64,000 nt of DNA from Mesostigma viride (Eukaryota; Streptophyta; Mesostigmatophyceae; Mesostigmatales; Mesostigmataceae), in assembly GCA_009746045.1 (NCBI GenBank), contig RPFO01000584.1:589471-653470 (forward strand). Direction: 5' to 3'. Below, piece by piece: positions 31,198 through 42,336 of the stretch; position 1 is the first letter of the stretch, and each line of letters begins with the position of its first letter. Below the pieces are notes generated by a model. The model had not been told where the DNA came from. It saw only the letters and a list, made by a program, of their open reading frames with translations, and made no database searches. The translations under genes and the position numbers were made by a program.

Positions 31198-31209
31198 CCT
31201 CCGATACCA
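31198..31209 (-). other. Primer binding site of the Ty1/copia element
   Basis: On the minus strand TGGTATCGGAGG follows the 5' LTR directly. Plant retroelements primed by initiator Met tRNA have TGGTATCAGAG, so this is a near match with a G for A. Confidence 0.85.
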
Positions 31210-31986
31210 TGTTGGAAAGGTAGAGGAAACTAATGGGTTTTACACAATGCCTTGTGCTTGGCCTTGTTACCCTTGCACCTTGCAGGTGATGAAAGACTGA
31301 GCTTGAAGACAATGGAAGAGAGACCAGAAAAAGAGTTTTATTTCTTAGGCTGAGAGGTTAGGAAAAGAGGTACCTGGCCTTAGGAGCCAGTTTCTTTTTA
31401 TACCTTTCTAGCTAGGAAGGATGACATCAGATGCTGATGTCATCATAGAAGCTTGTAGAAACATCTAAGCATATTCCCAGCATATTCTCAGTATATTCCA
31501 GGAATATTCCTGGATATTCCTAGAACATTCCAAGGTCATTCTAGAAAGGTTCTAATGAGCTGGCATGACAGTTGATTGCCAAATGTCCTCTGAACAATGT
31601 GCCACATCTAATGCTTAATAAAGTGACACATGGTTTCTACTTGGAATGACAAGTGTAATCCAATGAGTCTATCCACTTGTCAGTCAATGGAATGCAACAC
31701 TTGTCACTATGAGCTTCCAACACATGTCAGCTCATGGAATGGACACTTGTCTACCAAAGAAGTACACCACTTGTCAAGCATGGAAGTGATGCTACTAGAC
31801 CAACTCAGGTACAAGAGATCTATGGCCAAATATAGGACTATGGCACATGAACATTGATCAGCTCATTGAGAGCAATTCATCTAACTTATCAAATCTATCA
31901 AATTCTCAGCCCTTGTGAAGTAAAACAAAGAAGAATAAAGTCAGGCTGGAATATAGTGTGGGCAGGTGGGTATATGATCCCCAACA
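31210..31986 (-). repeat. 5' LTR of the Ty1/copia element
   Basis: 777 bp, nearly identical to the left LTR, followed by the CCGCG duplication at 31987-31991. Confidence 0.97.
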
Positions 31987-32067
31987 CCGCGGGACATTTT
32001 TGACACTGTCTTCTGTCTTTTTGGCCGGAAGGTATTCCCAGAAGATTGTTCGTCGTTGGCACACAGA

Positions 32068-33555
32068 GTTCCATTATACGGCGCATTATACGGTATTATA
32101 CGGTATAATACGCGTTATACAAGGTCGAGCGGATAATTTTTATCCGTTTTATACGATTTGCGTATTTTTACGTATACTACGGCGAATAACACGTATCAGC
32201 GCGCGTATAATGGGGTTTTTGCGCTCATCCGAGGTCCGGCAGCCAAATTTTTCGTGCGGGAACCAAGGCGGGAAAGCAAGGGAACTTAGAAACACTACGG
32301 AAACCATCCACTGGTTGACATTTGGCGACCGTGAGACACAAGGATCTTACAAGCAAGCTACACTGTAGCATGGCAACCCTCCATGCTGTTTAGGTCTCTG
32401 CCCTTGCCTCTCGGGCAGGCATGCACCGAATATTGAAGTCATACAGAAAACTGACTGGTACTGTACGAGAGCATGGCCGCTTTACATTTTAGGCATGATC
32501 CTTAGGTCTTGAAAAGCTTATATCCTTGGCCAGGCAGCGTTGGGATGTGCGCGGATGTGTCTCGACCTTCTGCTCGATGCGGCAACCTCGTTTCAGCAAC
32601 CAGGTGGCGACCGTGCATGTGCTAACTGTTGATAGGCGGGAAATGCCCCTACATTTGAACGCGGATAGCTGTTTCACGTTATTCCTTACATGATTTATAA
32701 GCGACGACGGCCAGGAAAGGCTCGCAGCTACGTCCATCAGGTGGGCATGCTGGCTCCGTCAAGAAAGGTAATATGCGGTTTTGATCTGGTACGTGCTATC
32801 CTGTTCACGTGTTCACTGTACTGTATCAAGTTGTTGGGTGGATTGTAAAATAATCGTAGACCTGTAATGGAGGTTTTCTGCTTGTCTTTTGGTTGCTTTA
32901 CTGCCTCTACGCATTGTTGGCTTGTGATGGTTGGGGAATACCACGACGACATGCAGATTTTGGACCAGATTTGTCTGCTATTAGCTTATGCTTCATCGAA
33001 AGCAGTGACGTAGTGCTTGGCATTGTTTATAAATATGATAAGCTTGATAACGCGATGTTTTTTCTTGCTAAAAGCATCTCGAAACAAGTGGTTTTCTGGC
33101 CAGATCTAGCCACTAGCTATTTCTTGTTTTGCTCGCCAAAGTCAGCCTTCTTCTTGTGTGCTCCTCATGCAAGTACAAGAAACATGGAGATGCCCAGGAC
33201 CTGCTTGCATGGAAGCATAGCCATCTTACTTCTTTTGCTTTTTTCATCTTTCCATTTCATTTGGCGTTGTTTTTTAGGGTATAATGCATAGGTAATCTAG
33301 CTCCTCGGGAACCCCGGTTTACACGTCCAGTGTTCCCAAGCACTGCTGAGCAGTGGCAACCCATGTATCATGTGTAATTTAGTGTCAGAAACATGTGGAC
33401 TGCTTGAAATGATATCAAAATGCATGAAACAACCCCAAAAACAGTATTTGCGTATAATTTCCGGATAATACCGTATTATACCGTATTATCCATTATACGG
33501 ACCCCGCGCGTATAACCGCGTATTGCGTATAATGGAACTTACGTATAATGGAACT
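32068..33555. mobile_element. Palindrome-rich non-coding element, perhaps hAT-like
   Basis: Inverted ends share AGTTCCATTATACG (32068-32081 and 33542-33555). Just inside each end are arrays of TATAATACGG-type palindromes, as in the better-defined element at 40717-42336. The left end preceded by C reads CAGAGTT, like the CAGAGTG end there. A possible 8-bp duplication (ttggcaca before, atggcaca at 33564) has one mismatch and fits the right end poorly. No protein is supported inside. Part of the interior (33135-33235) resembles 16798-16880. Confidence 0.5.
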
Positions 33556-34936
33556 TACGTATAATGGCACATAGACGGATCCTGCAGGAGCGTCCAGACC
33601 AGGCTGAGCCAGGCGGTGCAGGCTGGCGCCACGCCGCCGGCGGCGGTTCTCATGATGGTCGAGCGAGCAATAATTGCAGGACAGCCGTGAGCCGACCGCA
33701 GCTGCAAATAATAGAAGTCATTCAAGTCAAGTTGGTGGGTCTACTGAAGGAATCCCCGCCTACCTTGATATTTATTAGCCGCGAACAGTAAGTACAACGT
33801 TGAGCAATCGGTTGCCGACGGCAACAGCGGCATAGCATAGAGAAGGGAGTCCCTTTGAAACGCCGCTCGGCTCCCGCCAAGGTGCTTCTTGCTGCTGGGC
33901 CATGGCTGGGCCGGCAGCTCCCTTACAACTGCTGCCGGCCCTAAGCCGGCCGCTCCCGTATGACTCATTAGAACCGAAGCGCCTGCCGGCCGGGCTCCCA
34001 GGTTGTGCGGCTGCCTGTAGTGAGCGTACACCGGTGCTCCTTCCTCCTTGCTACCGTCGTCATCCACACTGCTCGGAAGGAGTTACCAGTTTTGCTACAT
34101 TAGTGGAGTGCCCACCCCTCCGTCGTCGGCAACCCCCGGCCCGGGAGTGTGGGATCACCCAGAGATCATTCCAGTCATTCCACAGTGGGGATGTCACCCC
34201 TCATGCATTCGGACTGATCCAGGACCAAACCCGACGGGCCCAAATCTGCCCAAATCTTTCACTTCACGAGTCACTACAGGATCTGTACGGCAACTGCGGG
34301 CCGACTTCCTGATTCCGTGGACTCCGAGCATACTGTACAGTAGCTACACCACCGTGCTCTGCCCAGTGCCCCGATAGTACCACCGATACTATATATATCC
34401 GGCCCTCGGCCACTATAGATTCTCTGCTGCCCATGTGCGGCGTGGGACACAACAACAACCACCACCACCACCACCGTGCTGTAGCCTCCCTGCCGGGTCC
34501 AACCCCGGGACGCCCGCCTAAAACCAGGGGGGTCGGGGGGGGCGGAGCCCCCCCCGCCTTGTACAGTACAGTACTGTATGGAAATAAAAAAAACACCCAT
34601 TTCACCGGAAAAAAAAATCAAACGTTCGTTGTGACATGCGACTTGACAACACGACCTGAGTATGCGAAGGCGAGTGCACGAGAGATCGGGGGCAGGAACT
34701 TGGCACGCAAGGAGCACCAGTGTGACAATCCCGTAGTTGGGGCTTCCAAGATTTGGTTGTTGGGCAATTTACGGAAAGCAGCAGGAGAGCCGTGCTCTTG
34801 AACCTTGCAATGGAGGCGGATATGGGTGCTAGCCGGATAAATTGTATTAGACGAATTATGTAAACTTGGGCTCTGGTCGCCTTGGTTGTCCCGACATTGG
34901 ACAGCTACCAATATACCGTGAACCAATATTTGCATA
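33556..34936. other. Intergenic region upstream of the AP-2 sigma gene
   Basis: No gene recognised. It contains G/C homopolymer patches (ggggggggcggagccccccc near 34537) and an atatata stretch at 34389-34397. The last few hundred bases must hold the promoter and 5' UTR of the downstream gene, but no element can be singled out. Confidence 0.5.
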
Positions 34937-37900
34937 ATGGTATGTGGTCAGCCGAGGGGTCTGTATTAAAGTAGTGCGCCCTCAGTCTTGGGCGCGAATC
35001 AAAGGCTGCGAGGCTTGTTTCTTCCTATCGCAGCGGCAGCACGCACCTAAAGAAACTGCATACCCGTTTTTGTTGCAAATTTGCAGATTCGGTTCATCCT
35101 ATTCCAAAACCGGCAAGGCAAAACCAGAATGGCAAAGTATTACGTTCCGTATGACGATGACGAGAAACATAAATTGGAAGAAGAGGTGCGTGTGTGATCA
35201 TCGTGTTATGTAATACTCCACGTACGTTTGTCATTAATATCCATCAAGGATTGCGCGTAATTATCTTGCCTACTTCCTCGATTTGGTCTGAATCTACTTA
35301 CTTATTCGTTATTAAGGTAGAATAGTCAATGTATTCCATTAACCGTTAACCTTTCGGTGTTTACGGTCTGCCGGCCTGGTATAGTTACTGCAGGAACACG
35401 AGCATCATCGCGCGCTTTGCAAAGATAGTCAACCTTGCGTCGTCGGCAGAGCTGACATTTCCTGGCATCGCTTTACTACCCTTGGGCTACGTCCTGATGC
35501 CATGTCCAGGTTCATCGACTGGTAATAGGCCGGGACCCGAAGCTCACCAATTTTATTGAGGTAAGCCCTCTCAATCACTCTGCGGCAACACGCGTTGGCT
35601 GTCTTGCCCATGTTGACATGTTCCCTCATGCCAGGGTCTGCAGCTTGGAAGTTACACAAGGCTTCGCAGGTACAACCGATCATGTGTCGGTCCATAACTC
35701 TGGCATCTTTCTCTAGTGCTTGCATTTCAGTCTCGCACGCCTGCCCTCCCTGGCTAGTCTCCTGTCCTTATTCCCACCCACCCCACAAGGACCACTTTCC
35801 TTAGTTAATCGTCTTGGATTTGAACGGCTTCTCGTCATCTGCATCGCTTCACGCCTCGCAACGCTCACAAGTATCACCTCTTTCCCTCACTACACAGCAC
35901 CCTACTAGTGCCAGCTTCCCTCCCAAACCCAAGCTGCTCACTTGGTCCCTCCAAAGCGCGCCCGCCCGCAGAGCCTGACGCTCCCATCCAGCCCTTGTCA
36001 TGAATCATAGCGCTTAAAGCCTCTACAAGGAGTGTGTGCGAGAAAACCCGTTGCACCGCTGCATGTAGGGCAAGCACCGCTTGACAGCCCCGCATGCATG
36101 CATGCATTCAGAAATGTTTTCATTATACAACGTGATACCTAATCCCTCTTCTTCATAATATAGTAAATGGCATTTCCATTTTTTCATGTCCTGCCGGCAG
36201 CTGGGGTGCAATCACCATGGGTGCATGATCCAGTGCCAACCACGCCCCTCGTGCCCCCCTGCCTGCGCCGAGTCTTCCAATTGCTGCCAACAGCCACGGC
36301 TGTAGCGCTGTCACCTGTCTCTCGCCTGTGATTCATCTCTATTTCATCCCATCCGATTTCCCTGATGCTTTTTTTCTGATGCTGTATCTGAAGGCCTATC
36401 TTCATCAGCCTATCACAGATCAAGGATGGCAGGGCCCCACTGCCATCCTTTGGGGGCTTTCGCTTCGCATTAGTCTTCCCTTGCCCTCCTTTGTAAGTTT
36501 CCCCTGGTGCTGGCCCGCCCCTCAGTTTGTCTTGGGCTTCCCCTGATGCTGGCCCGCCCCTCAGATTTTCTTGGGCTTCCCCTGGTGCTGGCCCGCCCCT
36601 CAGTTTGTCTTGGGCTTCCCCTGATGCTGGTCCGCCCCTCACTTTGTCTTGGGCTTCCACTGGTGCTGGTCCGCCCCTCACTTTGTCTTGGGCTTCCACT
36701 GGTGCTGGTCCGCCCCTCACTTTGTCTTGGGCTTCCCCATGTGCTGGTCCGCCCCTCACTTCATCTTGGGCTTCCCCTCGCGCTGGTCCGCCCCTCACCT
36801 TGGCTTGGGCTTCCCCATGTGCTGGTCCACCCCTCACTTTGCTTTGGGCGTCCCCTTGTGCTGGGCTTCCCCCCCCCTTCCCTGTTTGCGCCCCCCTTGT
36901 TTGCCCCCCCCTTCTTAATGCCCCACCATCAGTTCCGCCAGCACAAGGTGATCTACCGGCGCTACGCGGGCCTCTTCTTCTCGCTGTGTGTGGACGTGAG
37001 CGACAACGAGCTGGTGCTGCTGGAGAGCATCCACCTGTTCGTCGAGCTGCTGGACCACATGTTCCAGAACGTGTGCGAGCTGGACCTGGTCTTCAACTTC
37101 CACAAGGTGGGTGGCCACGAGGATGGCATGCTAGGCAGGCGATCCCTTCAGCGAGCATGCTTGGTCCTTAATTTCGTTACAGCCCATAGGGACTTCCAGT
37201 TCAAACAGAGGGGAATTGCCTTGTGCCCTGTGACACATTTTTGCCAGTCGTATAATACCTGCGTGAGAGGCACAGGATAGAGGGGTAACAGAATGCCACT
37301 GGGTGGCAGGTGGTCACTAGTACACTGCAATTTCATGCCAAATGACAAGGGTAGTGTGGGCAGGGTTGCTGTGTACTCTGGTTTGGCTCCATGGCATGTG
37401 CTACCATGATTGCAAGTCCCACCCTTCAAGTGGCTGGTGTTTTCTGGTAATGTTTACTTCGGCAGCTAGCTCAATGATAGTGTAAAGGATGGTGAGATTC
37501 AGCTCCCACCAGCTGTTGGCTCCTGTGCCCAGCCATGGGCTGTCCCGTGGTCATGATTTTGTCTATGTATTGTATCGACTGCGATCGTTCGAAGATATAC
37601 CCACAGGGGGAGTGTGTTTGTGTCCCCCTGCCTTGCTCCCGTGGTGGCTGCCTGTCCGCCCCAGGTGTACCTTGTGGTGGACGAATTCATCCTGGCAGGG
37701 GAGATCCAGGAGACCAGCAAGAAGGTGAGGGAAAACGGTGCCTACGGTGCCCAATTAATGGGCAAGGTGATTGTGGACCATGCCCAGTTCATAAGCAAGA
37801 AGGCGATGTGAAGTGCCCATTTTATCAGCAACAAGGTGAGGGTGTGCAAGCCCGTGCAGCCCACCAGCAAGGGGGTGATTCAGGGTGAGCCTGCGTTTGC

Positions 37901-38260
37901 ATACCAGCCCGAGACGACCCTTCCATATTACCCGCAAGGCGAGTGGAAAGCTTGTGCATTGCGTTGGGGCAAAGTTCTCGATGCTACGAGCAAGGGGGGT
38001 GGGTGCGAACCCTTCTGGTTCGGGCAGCGCCAGCATGCTTATGAGCCGCTAGTTGGATTCTAGTTGCATGCTGTTTGGAGGTTTGCAGGTGCTGCTCATT
38101 CTGTCATTGTCAACATCTGCTCCTTGTTCAATTTGCGCGGAGCGTTTCGGCTAGTTGTCTTAGTTCTCACTACCTTGCAATCGTGGACGTGCCTCATTTC
38201 CATGCATCCCATTCCCAGGTCATCATCGAAAGACAGGAGGAATTGGACAAACATGAGTGA
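34937..38260 (+). CDS. AP2S1: AP-2 complex sigma subunit (clathrin adaptor small chain), six exons
   Basis: Exons 34937-34939 (ATG only), 35087-35185, 35510-35560, 36933-37106, 37665-37724 and 38219-38260 join with GT-AG borders, all between codons, giving 142 residues, the standard length of AP-2 sigma. The protein starts [20 protein letters not shown], has the short exon [17 protein letters not shown], then [20 protein letters not shown], the [18 protein letters not shown] junction and ends [10 protein letters not shown]. Sigma folds as a longin-like domain and, with alpha, beta and mu chains, forms the AP-2 adaptor that collects cargo for clathrin-coated vesicles at the plasma membrane; sigma and alpha bind dileucine signals. 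The sequence is closer to plant than animal AP-2 sigma. The ATG-only first exon is directly followed by a good donor (gtatgt). It looks intact and functional. Confidence 0.94.
36509..36870. repeat. 39-bp minisatellite, about 9 copies, in AP-2 sigma intron 3
   Basis: Units follow the pattern ctggtccgcccctcactttg then tcttgggcttcccctggtg, with substitutions between copies. The array is pyrimidine-rich on the sense strand and lies 60 bases upstream of the exon 4 acceptor. It opens long spurious frames on both strands. Confidence 0.95.
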
Positions 38261-38864
38261 GGACCCGAGGTGATTCAGCGAGCCACTGCTTTGGGGGCAG
38301 AATATTGCCTGTGTGGCCTAGAGAAGTACGCAATTTGGGTCACTACTAATGCCTCCTGATTGTGCATGGCCCTTTACACGTCGCATTCACTTCCAAGGGC
38401 CTTGAAGTTTCCCCAAGAAGCACGCTTTGAATCAGCCAGGAATCAGGCATGCATGTTTTGAGCAACCTGCAAGGATTTTGGCAGAAGGATTTGTGGCAGG
38501 GTCTGTGGTGCGTGCTGAGCTGGCAGAGGCCCTGCAGTTGCGGACAGATCTGAAAGGAGAGGGCGGTTTGCTAGCATATGGTTGGTAGAGATCAAATTGT
38601 AATGCACTTGTAAGAAGGCCTGAAGATTATCAATTAATACTCGATATGGGATCTTTGGTTTTCAAGAGGCCCTCGTGTACGTTCCTGTGTTCGCTTTACA
38701 GGTCTTTATAGGTGGGGCTTTCCACGTGAGGACACAATGCCTGGGCTGAGCAGGCTTGGTGCCAGCTAGTCTATCGATCGGATGTATCTACCTGGTCTGT
38801 GCGGGCCATGTGCCCGGCTAGGCCCAGGCGCCTGTGCCTAAGAATGCGGGAATCATATGGTAAT
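38261..38864. other. 3' flank of the AP-2 sigma gene
   Basis: No gene seen. Two TGTAA motifs (about 38599 and 38611) could serve as the green-algal polyadenylation signal. Otherwise unremarkable. Confidence 0.4.
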
Positions 38865-39187
38865 TCAGTTTAAGTCCTCATTGCTAATGTGCAAACCAAA
38901 GGGAATACTACATGCCGTGCACAGCATCTTGGTGACGGTGCCGTCGAGTTGTTTCTCCAGCTCCTGCGTCAGCGTCCACGTCTCGGCGCCGTAGGTCAGG
39001 ATAGTCAGAATGACAACCTTGAACAGGTCGCGCTCGACAAGCCTGTCGCGTCTGCGTGCCACAATCTCCGGCGCCACCATGGCGGCTGGCCACTCAGCTT
39101 AATTTGGTAAACCCCAAATGAGCTGAGCTGACGTGCCTGCCTTAACTGCATGCCCTGTGGGGTGGGCGAGGACCTGTCCCATGATTC
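38865..39187 (-). pseudogene. Fragment of a LINE reverse transcriptase (C-terminal part)
   Basis: The minus frame reads VARRRDRLVERDLFKVVILT followed by ILTYGAETWTLTQELEKQLD. This is the conserved stretch after the RT domain of LINE endonuclease-RT proteins (LLYGSETWTL-type). Only about 70 residues remain before a stop. Confidence 0.8.
39043..39187. repeat. 145-bp direct repeat, copy 1
   Basis: It appears identical to 40441-40585 and overlaps the LINE fragment. Confidence 0.95.
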
Positions 39188-40440
39188 AATGAAAAGAGGG
39201 CTCTCAGCCGAGGACAAGGAACTGTCCCTCGTGCCTGATGACCACCTTCTTGATCCCCTTGTGTACCGTCGCGTGCCGCGTTTGAATATCCTTGCTGGGG
39301 CGTTAGCTAGACGCTCCAACTACTCTAATTGCGACAATATGATGGTGCAAGAGGGTGCTTTTGCCTCCCCTGCTATAGAACAATGCTTTCACAACACACA
39401 CTTTGCACAGTCTGATGATGAAGCCGCACATGCGGAATTTATTGAGAAAGTTAATACAATTACAACACGTTGATAGTCTCAATATCGATGCACTCCATGC
39501 TCACGAGCCCGCAGTTAGGCAGCGCTCCATGACATGCTACCGGCCTTGCTCCCAAGGAAAGGGAGAAACACGAAGGCCACTAACGAGAGACTCGAAGAGA
39601 CTACACGCTGCGTGAGAGTCCTCTTCGACTATGAACCAAACCATTCGTCATGCCACACGCATGACACACGCCACACTTGTCAGTCCAGCCAGGAATGCCA
39701 AAACTATCTTGCTGCCTGAACCATGCAAATAGAAACCGCATTCCAGTTGCCGTCCTGGCTTTCTACCACACATGCCAACAAAAGCAGGAAGGCATCCCGA
39801 CAAATCTAAATTGCTACCCTCTTGCCGATCTCATCTCCTAGAGGCTCCGGCATTTCTGTCCCTGGGAATGTCCGGCATTGAGTCACGTCCACCAAGGTCG
39901 AAGCATAATATCCTTCAGACAATCTGCACGCTCACACCTTGCGTGTGAGTGGCCCAGCAAACATTGCGTCTAATCGTTCCTTTCTAGAAGAAATCCCTTT
40001 GTAGGGCTGCCAGCGATTTCGCATTCATTCCAGCGATCTGGCTCCGCACCGCAAATTGTCCTTTTCCATTTTCTGTCCAGTCCTCATAACGTTGACCCGC
40101 TATTCTACACCACAAAGACACCTGGCCTGTCAATAGCCTCGGCGCTGTTGAAGTCCAGCAGTCCAGCTTCGATCAGCTCCAGCTGTCCACTAACACGCGT
40201 ATGATCCTCTCGACGCTGCGCACTTGTGCTGCCGTCCGCTCAAGTCAGTGCTGCGCGCCCAGCTGTGCCTGGCCCGGCGCGCGTGCACGTACACTTTCGT
40301 CCGCTCTTACGCTGCAAGTGCTAGTGTCCCCCCCCGGTCACTAGCCTTTGTCGAAAATGCGTAGAAAACAAATTCCTTGCGCACGTCACCGGTCTTGTGC
40401 ATAGTGGGCGCCCGGATGACATAGCTCGCGTCCGTGACAG
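39188..40440. other. 1.25-kb non-coding segment between 145-bp direct repeats
   Basis: No supported gene, tRNA or transposon end. The flanking direct repeats suggest either an insertion by recombination or a short non-autonomous element with terminal direct repeats. Confidence 0.5.
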
Positions 40441-40585
40441 CTGTCGCGTCTGCGTGCCACAATCTCCGGCGCCACCATGGCGGCTGGCCACTCAGCTTAA
40501 TTTGGTAAACCCCAAATGAGCTGAGCTGACGTGCCTGCCTTAACTGCATGCCCTGTGGGGTGGGCGAGGACCTGTCCCATGATTC
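40441..40585. repeat. 145-bp direct repeat, copy 2
   Basis: From ctgtcgcgtctgcg to cccatgattc, the same sequence as 39043-39187. Confidence 0.95.
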
Positions 40586-40610
40586 CCCCCCTCGCTGGCG
40601 ACCGGCCCCA

Positions 40611-40716
40611 TCACGAAGACAGCGATCGTACCAAGACAAGGGCAGCGGTGACCGCAGTCAAGCTGCGGGAGGTAAGCTGCGCAGCGGTGCACACTGGACA
40701 AAACCAATCCCCCTCC
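40611..40716 (-). pseudogene. End of the gypsy PHD-finger integrase, cut off by the hAT element
   Basis: Reading the minus strand from 42345 leftward and skipping 40717-42344 (the element plus one copy of the 8-bp duplication) gives IPEG then DWFCPVC. This supplies the last Cys pair of the PHD finger. The frame then runs about 30 residues to a stop at 40613-40611. This confirms both the PHD finger and the insertion. Confidence 0.88.
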
Positions 40717-42336
40717 CAGAGTGCAATCGTACGTTATACGCGTTATACGGTCACGGTGGAGTATAATGTATAATACGGTATAATACGGTATAATACGGTA
40801 TTATACGTTTTCGTACGGACACACTCAGAATACTCTGATTTTACACATTTTAAGACACCCACCATCAATCCACATGTTTTTAACACTGTTTTGGACATAA
40901 TCCAAGGTTGCCCTACCCTCGGCTATACTCTATACGGTGGATATTGTGGACACGATCGATATATTGCATGTAATACTGAGAGTGTAAACGTGCGCATGCA
41001 TAATTGTGTGTATGTGTATAACTGTATATATGTGGCTTTATATTGGTTATGTTTACTTGGGTGCCTTCACTTTGATGCAAGTAATTATATATGGTAAAAA
41101 GGCCAGCAATAACTAGGGGACCGTGCAGTGGGCCAGCAAGGGGCCAACATGTTAAACATGGCTAAACAGGTGGGGATGTGATAATAAGTAACTCACATAT
41201 TCTCACCTTCCATACAACAACCTTGTTTTCCAGCAGGCTGAAGAGCATGACAGGCGTCTATGAGCTCGCCAGCTCCTTGCAACGGTGATGCCGCTCCCAG
41301 GCAGCTAGGGTCCTTGACTACGCAATATAGAATGTCTACCGTGTGAAAACCTCCATACAGGAAGCGTAGCAAAGCCAGATAACTGCCCGATCAATTCTGG
41401 GTAGCTTTAGGAAGCATGGCATACGTAGCGTAAGGAAAACCATTGAAAGCTGCGGAAAATCTGATAGCACAACTGCAACAAGTGGAGAACAAAATAGCAA
41501 GAAAAACCCAGAAACGGCGCAAAAAGTTTCATGCCAGGTTCATTAAGAGCGCAAACAGACTGGGCGGTGACATGCGGCAAATCAACGTACCACGGCCGGC
41601 ATTATTTCCTACCCAGGCGCGCAAGAAAAGCCAGCCAGCCATGGATGGATTAACCGCGGATCGCGCAGGCCTGAACGAAATCATTTTAGAAATGACAGGA
41701 AATGGCCGCAGATCGAAGATGCTTAGGTTATTTTCATGGTGTCCGTTACTAAACGGCTCTTGCTGCATCAAAATAACCCACGAATATCGAGTTCTACCGT
41801 CGCAGGCACACATGCTAGATTATTCATCGCGGCCAAATTGTTGGATGAGACCCCCGTGCAAATCTGTACCAACAAAGGCAGCGAATTTGCAAATAGTGCA
41901 GATCTTGCTATGAAACATCATAATAGAACATCACTTTTAACCATCGGCTTAATTTTTTCGCCTGTCGCCCGCCGGATTAGCCATATTTTAACGGAACGCA
42001 CGTCGCCATGGCCACCTCCGCGGTGCGCGCACTGTGCACCACAATTTCAAAATAAGATCGCGTCGAATTGTGAAAGTTCAGACGGGTCAGTACTTATAGT
42101 AGAGATACGAAATCTGTGGCTTCAAATCGTTGCCCTGTCGTTCTGGCATCCTAGCCGCGCAAAACGTAAAAAAAACGCGGAAAACACGGCATCATACGGT
42201 ATAATACGGTATTATACGTCATTATACGCTAAAACGTATTATAACGTATGAATCATACGCTCAAAGCCAGCGTATTACGTATTATACCGTATTATACCGT
42301 ATTATACCGTATTATACGGCGTATGATTGCACTCTG
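40717..42336. mobile_element. hAT-like non-autonomous element, 1.6 kb
   Basis: 17-bp inverted ends (CAGAGTGCAATCGTACG at 40717-40733; complement at 42320-42336, one mismatch) are flanked by a perfect 8-bp duplication, CCCCCTCC, at 40709-40716 and 42337-42344. CAG-type ends with 8-bp duplications are the hallmark of the hAT superfamily. Each end carries subterminal palindromes built from tataatacgg. The interior (including a weak 156-residue frame at 41443-41913) shows no transposase, so it would need one in trans. Confidence 0.9.

Larger units (their letters stand above)
26041..31986 (-). mobile_element. Intact, young Ty1/copia retrotransposon
   Basis: Complete 5.9-kb element on the minus strand: LTRs at 26041-26818 and 31210-31986, a CCGCG target duplication, an initiator-Met-type primer site, a polypurine tract and one uninterrupted Gag-Pol frame. 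The two LTRs differ at only two places that I can see (one substitution, one single-base gap), so insertion was recent and it may be active. Confidence 0.97.

Noticed and set aside
35429-35725. Minus-strand 98-residue frame
   Set aside because: It overlaps AP-2 sigma exon 3 in antisense and has no recognisable motif.
5774-36870. CRISPR array or phage-type repeats
   Set aside because: The direct repeats here are contiguous minisatellites without unique spacers, and the genome is eukaryotic.
36184-37280. Long frames on both strands (217-257 residues) across the minisatellite
   Set aside because: They arise from the 39-bp repeat, whose period is a multiple of three, and run over an AP-2 sigma exon in the wrong frame.
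41443-41913. 156-residue frame inside the hAT-like element as a transposase
   Set aside because: No hAT dimerisation domain, RNase H-fold motif or zinc finger is visible.
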